Assembly: GCA_046160485.1 (NCBI GenBank)
Contig: JBJXGV010000063.1
Location: forward strand, 1 to 64,000
Direction: 5' to 3'
DNA length: 64,000 nucleotides
From: JBJXGV01 sp046160485
GTDB taxonomy: Bacteria > Orphanbacterota > Orphanbacteria > JBJXGV01
A program made the position numbers and the translations under genes. Positions 33,060 through 41,337 of the stretch are shown here, in pieces. A model generated the notes under the pieces. That model worked only from the letters and a program-made list of their open reading frames with translations, was not told where the DNA came from and did no database searches. The first letter of the stretch is position 1. Every line of letters begins with the position of its first letter.

Positions 33060-35341
33060 TGCACTTCACCGAACTCGACATCATCAAGTGGATCGTGATC
33101 CTCCCGCTTCTCGGGGCGATCGTAAACGGCTTCTTCGGGAAGGCGCTCACCGCTCGCTTCGGGAACAAGCCGGTCTCGATCATCGGCTGCGGCGTCGTGC
33201 TCGCGTCGTTCGCCCTCTCGCTCACCGTATTCGCGCGGCTGCTCGGCGTCGAAGGCCGCGTCCTCATCGATCATCTCTATACGTGGTTCGATGTCGGCGG
33301 CTTCCGCCCCGAAGTGACGTTCCTCGTCGACTCGCTCTCGGTCGTGATGATCCTCGTGGTCACGGGCGTCGGGTCGCTCATTCACATCTACTCGACCGGC
33401 TACATGTCGCACGACCACGGCTACTACCGGTACTTCGCGTACCTCAACCTCTTCACGTTCTCGATGCTCACGCTCGTTCTCGGCGACAATCTCCTCCTGA
33501 TGTTCGTGGGCTGGGAGGGCGTCGGGCTCTGCTCGTATCTGTTGATCGGGTTCTGGTTCACCGATCGCGAAAAAGCCGTCGCCGGCATGAAGGCGTTCAT
33601 CACGAACCGCATCGGCGACCTCGGATTCGTTGTCGGGCTCTTCGCGCTCTGGTGGTATCTCGGGCGCGAGGGTTATCACACGGTCAACTTCTACGCGCTC
33701 GCTCAGATCATCGGCGCGCTCGACGGCCAAACGATCTTCGGGATCTCGGTCGCCACGTTCGTCGCTCTCATGTTCTTCGTCGGCGCCACGGGGAAGTCGG
33801 CGCAGATTCCGCTCTACGTGTGGCTGCCGGACGCCATGGCCGGCCCGACGCCGGTTTCGGCGCTCATCCACGCCGCGACGATGGTGACCGCGGGCGTCTA
33901 CATGATCGGGCGCATGAACTTCCTCTACACGATGTCGCCCACCGCGCTCACCGTGGTGGCGGTCGTCGGTGCGGTCACGGCGCTCTTCGCGGCGACGATT
34001 GGCCTGGCGCAAACCGACATCAAGAAGGTGCTCGCGTACTCCACGGTGTCGCAACTCGGCTACATGTTCCTCGGCATGGGTGTCGCCGCGTATTCGGCCG
34101 GCATCTTCCACCTGATGACACACGCGTTCTTCAAAGCGTGCCTCTTCCTCGGATCGGGAAGCGTGATCCACGGAATGGGCGGCGAGCAGGACATGCGCAA
34201 GATGGGCGGCCTGAAGAAGTACATGCCGACGACCTACAAGACGATGCTTGTCTCGACGCTCGCGATCGCGGGGATCTTTCCGCTCGCCGGTTTCTTCTCG
34301 AAGGACGAAATCCTCTGGAAGGCGTGGTCGTCCGCGCACGGCAGTCCGCTTCTCTGGTTCATCGGTGTCGCGGCCGCGGGGATGACCGCGTTCTACATGT
34401 TCCGCCTCATCTTCATGACATTCTGGGGCGAGTGTCGCGCCGACGAACACACGAAGCATCACATTCACGAGTCGCCGCGCTCGATGACGATCCCGCTCAT
34501 CGTGCTCGCGGGGCTAGCGGTCGTCGGTGGCTGGATCGGGATTCCTGGCGCCCTCGGCGGCGGAAACCAGTTCCATCACTGGCTCGCGCCGGTGCTCTCG
34601 CCGAGCGAGGCGCACGGCCCGACGCTCCTCGATTGGGATCTCGCGTCGGAGACGGCGAAGTTTTCGGCGGCCGTGGACGCCGAGGGTGCGAGCCACATGG
34701 TGAGCCTTTCGTACATCGGAGGGTCGGGTGAGGTGACGCATATCTCCGGTGAGGTGCCGCACGAGGCGGTTCACGGCGACGCGGGTCAGGGCGGCGATCA
34801 CGCTGCCGACGCCGCGCATGGCGAGTCGCCGCCCGGCGGCGAACACGGCGGCGAACACGCGGCCGGCCACGCGCACGACCCGATGGAGTACGTGCTCATG
34901 ATCGTCTCGCTCGCAATCGCCGGCACGGGCATTTTCCTCGCGCACCGCTTCTACGTGAAGGACCGCGGCGCCCCGGCGCGCATCACGGCGCGCATGCCGC
35001 GCCTCGCCGCACTCGTCGCCGACAAGTACCGCGTCGACGAACTCTACGGCGCCACCGCGATCGGCGGCACGCTCTCGCTCTCACGGTTCCTCTCGGCGTT
35101 CGACGGCTTCGTCATCGATGGCCTCGTGAATCTCTCGGCATACCTGACACGCGTCGTCTCGATGCTCAACGGTTGGTTCGACAGCATGTTCGTCGACGGC
35201 GCCGTCAACGGTGTCGGCCGGTTGATCGCTTATCTCGGAGCGCGCGCTCGCAGTCTTCAAACGGGCGTCATCCAATACAACGTCGTCGGCGTCTTCGCCG
35301 GCGTTCTGCTCATGGTGCTCGTCCTCGTCGTCTTTCGCTAA
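33059..35341 (+). CDS. nuoL: NADH-quinone oxidoreductase subunit L with a His/Gly-rich insertion
   Basis: A 760-residue antiporter-like subunit that pumps protons and carries the long lateral helix. Core helices contain the conserved Glu (VGWEGVGLCSYLLIGFW) and Lys/His sites (GKSAQIPLYVWLPDAM, SALIHAATMVTAGVYM). It is about 100-150 residues longer than usual; the extra length includes a hydrophilic insertion near residues 555-610, with many His, Gly, Asp and Glu (for example GGEHGGEHAAGHAHD). The insertion lies between helices near the C-terminus, and might bind metal. Confidence 0.96.
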   Translation: MHFTELDIIKWIVILPLLGAIVNGFFGKALTARFGNKPVSIIGCGVVLASFALSLTVFARLLGVEGRVLIDHLYTWFDVGGFRPEVTFLVDSLSVVMILVVTGVGSLIHIYSTGYMSHDHGYYRYFAYLNLFTFSMLTLVLGDNLLLMFVGWEGVGLCSYLLIGFWFTDREKAVAGMKAFITNRIGDLGFVVGLFALWWYLGREGYHTVNFYALAQIIGALDGQTIFGISVATFVALMFFVGATGKSAQIPLYVWLPDAMAGPTPVSALIHAATMVTAGVYMIGRMNFLYTMSPTALTVVAVVGAVTALFAATIGLAQTDIKKVLAYSTVSQLGYMFLGMGVAAYSAGIFHLMTHAFFKACLFLGSGSVIHGMGGEQDMRKMGGLKKYMPTTYKTMLVSTLAIAGIFPLAGFFSKDEILWKAWSSAHGSPLLWFIGVAAAGMTAFYMFRLIFMTFWGECRADEHTKHHIHESPRSMTIPLIVLAGLAVVGGWIGIPGALGGGNQFHHWLAPVLSPSEAHGPTLLDWDLASETAKFSAAVDAEGASHMVSLSYIGGSGEVTHISGEVPHEAVHGDAGQGGDHAADAAHGESPPGGEHGGEHAAGHAHDPMEYVLMIVSLAIAGTGIFLAHRFYVKDRGAPARITARMPRLAALVADKYRVDELYGATAIGGTLSLSRFLSAFDGFVIDGLVNLSAYLTRVVSMLNGWFDSMFVDGAVNGVGRLIAYLGARARSLQTGVIQYNVVGVFAGVLLMVLVLVVFR

Positions 35342-35375
35342 TGCGCGAACGGCGGGCCTGGAGGAAGGAATCGCA

Positions 35376-36881
35376 ATGTCCGATCTCTTGACGCTCATCA
35401 CGTTCACCCCGCTCGTCGGGATGGTTGCGCTTCTCTTCGTCCCGAAGGAACGCGTTAGCGCGATTCGCTGGCTCTCGGTCGTGGCCACGCTCGTGCCGCT
35501 GCTTCTCTCCGTTTACCTCTACATGAATTTCGATAGCACGAAGGCCGGGATCAACGACCCGACGTCGTTCCAATTCGTCGTTCAAAAAGATTGGATCCCG
35601 TCGTTCAACATTCAGTACTACATGGGCATCGACGGCCTCTCGGTGAGCATGGTGCTTCTCACCGCGCTTCTCTCGTTCATCTGCATCTTCGCGTCGTTCG
35701 GCATCGAGAAGGGCGTGAAGGGCTACTTCATGATGTTCCTCCTGCTCGAAACCGGAATGATGGGCGTCTTCTGCGCGCTCGACTTCTTCCTCTTCTACGT
35801 TTTCTGGGAGTTGATGCTCCTGCCGATGTACTTCCTCATCGGAATCTGGGGCGGGCCGCGCAAAGTCTACGCGGCGATCAAGTTCTTCCTCTACACGCTC
35901 TTCGGCTCCGTTCTGATGCTCATCGCGATGCTCGCGTTCTACTTCAAGGCGGGCGGCTCTTTCGACATGGTCGCGATGATGGGAAAGGGGCTCGACGCCG
36001 GAACCATCAAGCTGTTCGGAATGCTCCTCCCGTTCGGGCAGCTCATGTTCATCGCGCTCTTCATCGGCTTCGCGATCAAGGTGCCGGTCTTCCCGTTCCA
36101 CACGTGGCTTCCGGACGCGCACGTCGAGGCGCCCACCGCGATCTCCGTCATCCTTGCCGGCGTTCTTCTGAAGATGGGGACGTACGGTCTCATGCGGATC
36201 TCGTTCCCGATTCTGCCGGAGGCGACGCAATGGTTCGCGCCCGCGCTCGCCGTGCTTGCGGTCATCAACATCGTCTATGGCGCGCTCTGCGCGATGGCGC
36301 AGAAGGATTTCAAGAAGCTGATCGCGTACTCCTCCGTGAGCCACATGGGATTCGTCATGCTCGGCATGGCGTCCGGCACCGTGCAGGGGATGAACGGCGC
36401 GATCTTCCAGATGTTCAATCACGGCACGATCACCGCGATGCTCTTCCTTCTCGTCGGCGTCGTCTACGATCGCGCGCACCATCGCGAGATCGCGGGCTTC
36501 GGCGGCCTCATGTCCCGAATGCCCGTCTACGCCACGTTCACGACGATCGCGTTCTTCGCGGCGATCGGGCTTCCCGGGCTTTCCGGTTTCATCAGCGAGG
36601 CGCTCGTACTGCTCGGCGGCTTCAAGGCGTTCCCGGCGATCACGATTCTTTCCGCGACGGGTATCGTGCTCGGCGCCGGCTACATGCTCTGGACGTTCCA
36701 GCGCGTCTTCCTCGGCCCGCTCAACGAGAAGTACGCCGGCATCGCCGAGATCAACCGCCGCGAGATCTTCACGCTCGTACCTCTGACGATTCTTACGATC
36801 GTGCTCGGCTTCTATCCGCATCCGGTGCTCGGACTCTTCGGCGCGTCGGTCGACAAGCTCGTCGCCGTGGTCTGGGGCTAA
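35376..36881 (+). CDS. nuoM: NADH-quinone oxidoreductase subunit M
   Basis: A 501-residue antiporter-like proton-pumping subunit. VFWELMLLPMYFLIGIWGG carries the key Glu, and FAIKVPVFPFHTWLPDAH the conserved Lys and the TWLPDAH signature. About fourteen helices are predicted and the length is normal. It starts 35 bases after nuoL, with GGAGGAAGG upstream of the ATG. Confidence 0.96.
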   Translation: MSDLLTLITFTPLVGMVALLFVPKERVSAIRWLSVVATLVPLLLSVYLYMNFDSTKAGINDPTSFQFVVQKDWIPSFNIQYYMGIDGLSVSMVLLTALLSFICIFASFGIEKGVKGYFMMFLLLETGMMGVFCALDFFLFYVFWELMLLPMYFLIGIWGGPRKVYAAIKFFLYTLFGSVLMLIAMLAFYFKAGGSFDMVAMMGKGLDAGTIKLFGMLLPFGQLMFIALFIGFAIKVPVFPFHTWLPDAHVEAPTAISVILAGVLLKMGTYGLMRISFPILPEATQWFAPALAVLAVINIVYGALCAMAQKDFKKLIAYSSVSHMGFVMLGMASGTVQGMNGAIFQMFNHGTITAMLFLLVGVVYDRAHHREIAGFGGLMSRMPVYATFTTIAFFAAIGLPGLSGFISEALVLLGGFKAFPAITILSATGIVLGAGYMLWTFQRVFLGPLNEKYAGIAEINRREIFTLVPLTILTIVLGFYPHPVLGLFGASVDKLVAVVWG

Positions 36882-36896
36882 GGCGAGGCGGCGCGC

Positions 36897-38396
36897 ATGG
36901 GCAACCTCGATAGCCTGAAGTTCTTCTGGCCGGAGATTATCGTCGCGCTGGCGTTTATCGCGACGCTCCTCTTCGATGTCGCGACGCGCGGCAAGCGGCC
37001 GACCGGCAGCGCGGCGATCGCAATCGCCGGGCTTGCGCTCGCGGTCGTCGCGAGCATCCCGCTCCTCTCCGCGCCGCCGACGCTTCTTTTCTCGGGAATG
37101 ATCGCGCTCGATCCCTTCGGCGTTTTCATCAAGATCTTCGCGGCCGTAGCGTCGATCGTCGTAATCCTCTTCTCGATGGGCTACAAGGAACTCTCGGCGC
37201 GGTTCCAGGGCGAGTATTTGGCGACGCTCTTAGCGACGATCCTCGGCGCGATGCTCTTCGCGTCGTCGACGAACCTCGTGATGATCTATCTCACACTCGA
37301 GATGCTGTCGCTTCCGGCCTACGTGCTCGCGGGGTTCCTGCGCGGCGATTCGCGTTCGAGCGAAGCCGGCATCAAGTACGCGGTCTTCGGCGCGGCGGCG
37401 AGCGGCGCGATGATCTTCGGGTTCTCGTTCCTCTACGGCATGACCGGGAGCCTTGACCTCTTCGCCATTCGCGACGCATTCCTTACGCGCGGCATCCCGC
37501 CGGTCGCGCTCATCGTTCCGACGATCCTCGTCTTCGCCGGCTTCGCGTACAAAATCTCCGCGGCGCCGTTCCACATGTGGACGCCCGACGTCTACGAGGG
37601 CGCATCGACCCCCGTCACCGCGTTCTTCTCGGTTGTCCCGAAGGCCGCCGGTTTCGCCGCGATGCTCCGCTTCTTCCTTTCGTCGATGACGACCGACACG
37701 CCGAACGGCCTCGTCGCGATCGACGGCATCGACTGGCCGTTTCTCATCGCGATCGCGTCCGTCTTCACGATGACACTCGGCAATCTCGCGTCTCTGCGGC
37801 AGAACAACGTTAAGCGTCTTCTCGCATACTCGAGCATCGCGCACGCCGGCTACATGATGATGGGGCTCGTTCTCCTCACCGGCGAAGGGATCAAGGCGGT
37901 TCTCTTCTATCTCATCGTCTACGCGCTCATGAATCTCGGCGCGTTCCTCGTCGTGATCGCGCTCTCTAACGGAAAACCGCGCGAAGAGATCGAAGAGTTC
38001 CGGGGCCTCGGCTGGCGCATGCCCGCGACCGCCGCGGCGATGGCGATCTTCCTCTTCTCGCTGACGGGGCTTCCGCCATTCGCGGGGTTCATCGGCAAGG
38101 TCTATCTCTTCAAGGCCGTCATCGCGAAGGAGTTTTACTGGCTCGCGGTCATCGGCGTTCTGAATAGCGTCGTCTCGCTCTACTATTACGTCCGCATCGT
38201 TAAGGTGATGTACCTCGACTCGCCCTCCGATGCCGCCCCCGCGGGCGGACTCGCGCCGATGCCCGCCGTCGCCGTGTCGCGGCTTCACAGCGTGCTGCTC
38301 GTGCTCCTCGCGGTGCCGTCGGTCTACTTCGGTATTCGCTTCGGGCTGGTCGACGCGGTCTCCGAACTCGGCCGCTCGATCTTCCTCGGCCGCTGA
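36897..38396 (+). CDS. nuoN: NADH-quinone oxidoreductase subunit N
   Basis: A 499-residue antiporter-like subunit, the last of the complex I genes here. YLTLEMLSLPAYVLAGFLR holds the conserved Glu, and SAAPFHMWTPDVYEGASTPV is the signature segment. Downstream no nuoE, nuoF or nuoG follows, so the NADH-oxidising module is missing from this locus. Confidence 0.96.
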   Translation: MGNLDSLKFFWPEIIVALAFIATLLFDVATRGKRPTGSAAIAIAGLALAVVASIPLLSAPPTLLFSGMIALDPFGVFIKIFAAVASIVVILFSMGYKELSARFQGEYLATLLATILGAMLFASSTNLVMIYLTLEMLSLPAYVLAGFLRGDSRSSEAGIKYAVFGAAASGAMIFGFSFLYGMTGSLDLFAIRDAFLTRGIPPVALIVPTILVFAGFAYKISAAPFHMWTPDVYEGASTPVTAFFSVVPKAAGFAAMLRFFLSSMTTDTPNGLVAIDGIDWPFLIAIASVFTMTLGNLASLRQNNVKRLLAYSSIAHAGYMMMGLVLLTGEGIKAVLFYLIVYALMNLGAFLVVIALSNGKPREEIEEFRGLGWRMPATAAAMAIFLFSLTGLPPFAGFIGKVYLFKAVIAKEFYWLAVIGVLNSVVSLYYYVRIVKVMYLDSPSDAAPAGGLAPMPAVAVSRLHSVLLVLLAVPSVYFGIRFGLVDAVSELGRSIFLGR

Positions 38397-38405
38397 TCGG
38401 GCCGC

Positions 38406-38594
38406 GTGCCTGAGGACTCCGTTCGCTGCCGCGCCTGCGGCGCGATGACGCCCGACGAAAACCTGCGCTGCATCTTCTGCGGCGAACTTCTCGCCGCCCG
38501 CAGCGGTGCTCTCGGCCGGCTCCGCTACGGAACCGTCACCCGTTGGGTCGTCGCCGTGGTCGCCCTCTACCTCGTGTGGCGGCTCTTCTCTTAG
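38406..38594 (+). CDS. Small zinc-ribbon membrane protein
   Basis: A 62-residue peptide: Cys8-x2-Cys11 (RCRACGAMTPD) and a second CIFC pair make a zinc ribbon, followed by one C-terminal helix (WVVAVVALYLVWRLF). Function is unknown. GTG 38406 lies ten bases after nuoN, so it is probably the last cistron of the nuo transcript. Similar short zinc-ribbon plus helix peptides are common and poorly characterised. Confidence 0.6.
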   Translation: MPEDSVRCRACGAMTPDENLRCIFCGELLAARSGALGRLRYGTVTRWVVAVVALYLVWRLFS

Positions 38595-38615
38595 CGCGGT
38601 GCGGCATTTCGAGGG

Positions 38616-38645
38616 TTGACGCGTCCCGTCCGCGCAGCGTAATCT
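38616..38645 (+). promoter_or_regulatory. Sigma70-type promoter of the MerR-mrp operon
   Basis: TTGACG (38616-38621), 18 bp, TAATCT (38640-38645). It ends two bases before the palindrome, so a protein bound there would cover the transcription start. Confidence 0.5.
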
Positions 38646-38647
38646 CC

Positions 38648-38671
38648 AACCATGACCTATACGTCATGGTT
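38648..38671 (+). promoter_or_regulatory. Perfect 9-bp inverted repeat, probable operator
   Basis: AACCATGAC, six bases (CTATAC) and GTCATGGTT form a perfect palindrome immediately after the -10 element. The dyad is likely the binding site of the MerR-type protein encoded just downstream. Most MerR sites lie in the spacer between -35 and -10; here it lies over the start site, which suggests repression, unless the true -10 is the TATACG inside the loop. Confidence 0.6.
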
Positions 38672-38722
38672 CACGGTTTTGCTGCGCGGGGCCAGCGCAC
38701 TCGGCACGGTGAGGCGCGTCGA

Positions 38723-39298
38723 ATGAGAGACGGCGCCGAAAGCCTCCGCATCGGAGAGCTGGCCGCGCGCTCGGGCAAGACGATCCGCGCGCTCCACCTT
38801 TACGAGCAGATGGGGCTGCTGCCGGCCGCCGAACGGTCCGAGTGCGGCTACCGCCTCTTCCGCAGCGACGCGCCCGTCCGAATCGAGTGGATCGACGCGC
38901 TTCAATCGCTCGGCTTGTCCCTCGCCGAGATTCGCGAGTTCGATCTCGAGTTCGAGCGCCGGACGCTGGGGCCGCAGGCCGCCGCGCTCGCGCGGAAGCG
39001 ATTCAAGGAGAAACTCGTCGAAACGCGGCAGGCGATCGAACGGCTCCGAATGCTCGAATCGGAGTTGTGCGCGGCGCTCGAATACCTCGAGGCATGCCGC
39101 GGCTGCATTCCGCCTCAGCCCAGCGCCGTCTGCCCAGAGTGCGACGTGCCGCGCGAGAAGTCAGAGAAGCCGATTTTGATGAAGGGGTTCTATTCGAAGC
39201 CGGGCCCGCCGGCGACGCGGAGCGCAGCCGCGAAGAGTTCGACGGCCGGCTTTCGTATCGCGCAACGGCGGCGCCGCGCGCGCAAAGGAGCTTCATGA
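38723..39298 (+). CDS. MerR-family regulator with a C-terminal Cys4 motif
   Basis: A 191-residue transcription regulator. The winged helix-turn-helix is LRIGELAARSGKTIRALHLYEQMGLL (given in parts) followed by a long dimerisation helix. After it come Cys125-x2-Cys128-x8-Cys137-x2-Cys140, a four-cysteine site suited to zinc or an Fe-S cluster, then a basic Arg/Lys tail. ATG 38723 is the start with GTGAGG upstream. Its stop overlaps the mrp start (ATGA). With an Fe-S carrier next door, sensing of Fe-S or metal status is plausible but inferred. The palindrome at 38648-38671 is its likely operator. Confidence 0.8.
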   Translation: MRDGAESLRIGELAARSGKTIRALHLYEQMGLLPAAERSECGYRLFRSDAPVRIEWIDALQSLGLSLAEIREFDLEFERRTLGPQAAALARKRFKEKLVETRQAIERLRMLESELCAALEYLEACRGCIPPQPSAVCPECDVPREKSEKPILMKGFYSKPGPPATRSAAAKSSTAGFRIAQRRRRARKGAS

Positions 39299-40347
39299 GC
39301 ACCGCAACAAGCGAAGACCTGCTCAAGGAATTGAGCCGGATTACGGACACCTATCACAACGAGAACATCGTCGCGCTCGGGATCGTCAAAGAGGCGCGGG
39401 TCGAGGGCGCGCGCGCGCGCGTCCACATCGAGCTGCCGACGCCGGCGTATCCGCTGCGCGAACGCTTCGAGGCCGAAGCACGAGCCCGCGCGGGCGCTCT
39501 CGCCGGCGTTGCGTCGGTCGACATCGAGTTCACGGCATCGGTCGCCACGCCGCCCGTCCTCCTCGGCAACGCGATGCCCGGCGTGAAGCACCCGATCGCC
39601 GTCGCCAGCGGCAAGGGAGGCGTCGGCAAGTCGACGGTCGCGGTCAATCTCGCCGTGGCTCTCGCCCAGTACGGCGCCGCCGTCGGCCTTCTCGACGCGG
39701 ACATCTACGGTCCGTCGATTCCGATCATGCTCGGCGAACGCCGGCAGCCGAAGCCCTCGCCCTCCGGAAAGATTCTCCCGCTCGAGCGCTACGGCGTTCG
39801 GATGATGTCGATCGGTTTCATCGCGACCGGCGACACGCCGGTTATTTGGCGCGGCCCGCTCGTCTCGCGGATGCTGCAGCAGTTCCTCATGCAAGTGGAG
39901 TGGGGCGAACTCGATTACCTCATCATCGATATGCCGCCGGGCACCGGTGACGCGCAACTCACCCTCTCGCAGCAGTGCCCGCTCTCGGGCGCTGTGGTCG
40001 TCACGACGCCGCAGGAAGTCGCGCTCGAAGATGTCTACCGAGCCGTGCAGATGTTCGGCCAGGTACGCGTACCGATTCTCGGAATCGTCGAGAACATGAG
40101 CGGGTTCGCATGCCCGCACTGCGGCGAGGTGACCTCCGTGTTCCGTTCAGGCGGCGGCGCCGCGGCCGCGGAGAAGTCGGGCGTCCCGCTCCTCGGGCGC
40201 ATCCCGCTCGATCCGGCAATCTGCGACGGCGGCGATGCCGGCGCGCCGATCGTGGCCGCACACCCCGAGAGTCCGCAATCCGCCGGCTTCCGCAAGATCG
40301 CCGGCGAAGTCGCCGCGCAGCTCGCCGTTATGTCGCGCGCCGGTTAA
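39295..40347 (+). CDS. mrp: Mrp/ApbC family Fe-S cluster carrier ATPase
   Basis: A 350-residue P-loop ATPase that binds and transfers 4Fe-4S clusters. An N-terminal MIP18/DUF59 domain (LKELSRITDTYHNENIVALG onward) is followed by Walker A ASGKGGVGKSTVAVNL, the DADIYGPSIPIM switch region and DMPPGTGDAQLT. The Cys pair CPHC near residue 270 (GFACPHCGEV) is the cluster site. The ATG follows AAAGGAG and overlaps the MerR stop, so the two are coupled. A sigma factor gene starts 14 bases downstream. Confidence 0.94.
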   Translation: MSTATSEDLLKELSRITDTYHNENIVALGIVKEARVEGARARVHIELPTPAYPLRERFEAEARARAGALAGVASVDIEFTASVATPPVLLGNAMPGVKHPIAVASGKGGVGKSTVAVNLAVALAQYGAAVGLLDADIYGPSIPIMLGERRQPKPSPSGKILPLERYGVRMMSIGFIATGDTPVIWRGPLVSRMLQQFLMQVEWGELDYLIIDMPPGTGDAQLTLSQQCPLSGAVVVTTPQEVALEDVYRAVQMFGQVRVPILGIVENMSGFACPHCGEVTSVFRSGGGAAAAEKSGVPLLGRIPLDPAICDGGDAGAPIVAAHPESPQSAGFRKIAGEVAAQLAVMSRAG

Positions 40348-40361
40348 AAAGGAGATTCGAA

Positions 40362-41222
40362 TTGGTTGCTAGCGCGTTTGCGATCGGCCTGAAACAAGAT
40401 CACTCGCTCGGCGTCTACCTGCGCGAGATCGGCGAGTATCCGCTCCTGACTCCCGAAGAAGAACGCACGCTCGGGCGCAGGGTACGGACGAAGCAGGACA
40501 AGGCGGCGCTCGACCATCTCGTCACTGCGAATCTGCGCTTCGTCGTTCACATCGCGAAGAAGTACGCCAATCGCGGCCTCTCGCTCGCGGATGTCATTCA
40601 CGAGGGGAATCTCGGGCTGATCCGCGCGGCGGAGGGTTTCGATGAGCGCCGCGGCGTGCGATTCATCTCGTACGCACAGTGGTGGATTCGCCAATGCATC
40701 CTGCTCGCGATCGCTAAGCAGTCGCGCATGATCCGGCTCCCGATGAACAAGCAGGGGACGCTGCACAAGGTCTACAAGGTCGGCGATCAGATGCGCAACA
40801 CGCTAGGCCGCGAACCGAGCCACGCGGAGGTCGCGGAGGCGATGAACATTCCGGAGAACGAGCTGTTGGAGACGATGAACCTCTCGACGTTCCATCTTTC
40901 GCTCGACGCGGGCGAGTCGTCCGACGGCGAGCAGTCGCTCGCGAACGTCATCGCGGACGAGAGCGTCCCGCTTCCCGATGACCGCCTCATCGACGAGAGC
41001 ATGCGATGGGATGTTCAGCGCGCGATCGAGCTTTTGACCCCGCGCGAGTCGGAGATCCTTCGGCTCTATTACGGCGTCGGGTGCGATCGCCCCCACACGC
41101 TCGAGGAGATCGGAGCGGTGCACCGCCTCTCGAAAGAGCGAGTGCGGCAGCTCAAGGAGCGCGCGCTCCAGCGTCTTGCCCGCGGCGCGGACGCGAAGAA
41201 ACTCCAGTCCTACCTGAACTGA
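40362..41222 (+). CDS. Sigma-70 family RNA polymerase sigma factor (group 2 type)
   Basis: A 286-residue sigma factor. Region 1.2 (DHSLGVYLREIGEYPLLTPEEE), region 2 (NLRFVVHIAKKYANRGL, then FISYAQWWIRQCILLAI), region 3 and region 4 (LEEIGAVHRLSKERVRQLKERAL; parts given) are all present; the long N-terminal region 1.1 of a primary sigma is absent. TTG 40362 is the start, with AAAAAGGAG at the proper distance; the upstream open frame overlaps mrp and has no homology. It is paired in this window with a second group 2 sigma factor at 51504. Confidence 0.88.
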   Translation: MVASAFAIGLKQDHSLGVYLREIGEYPLLTPEEERTLGRRVRTKQDKAALDHLVTANLRFVVHIAKKYANRGLSLADVIHEGNLGLIRAAEGFDERRGVRFISYAQWWIRQCILLAIAKQSRMIRLPMNKQGTLHKVYKVGDQMRNTLGREPSHAEVAEAMNIPENELLETMNLSTFHLSLDAGESSDGEQSLANVIADESVPLPDDRLIDESMRWDVQRAIELLTPRESEILRLYYGVGCDRPHTLEEIGAVHRLSKERVRQLKERALQRLARGADAKKLQSYLN

Positions 41223-41236
41223 CAAAAAAACACTAA

Positions 41237-41266
41237 TTCTCGCCGTCTAATCGCGTGTGCTAGACT
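41237..41266 (+). promoter_or_regulatory. Weak extended -10 promoter upstream of the ASPIC/UnbV gene
   Basis: TGC directly before TAGACT (41261-41266) gives an extended -10; TTCTCG at 41237-41242 is a poor -35 with an 18-bp spacer. The leader would be about 65 bases. Confidence 0.35.
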
Positions 41267-41337
41267 CGACGCGATTTCGAACTGTTTCTGCAACGCAACT
41301 CGTCTTCGAAAACCGAACCGGCTGTGCAGGCGGCCGC

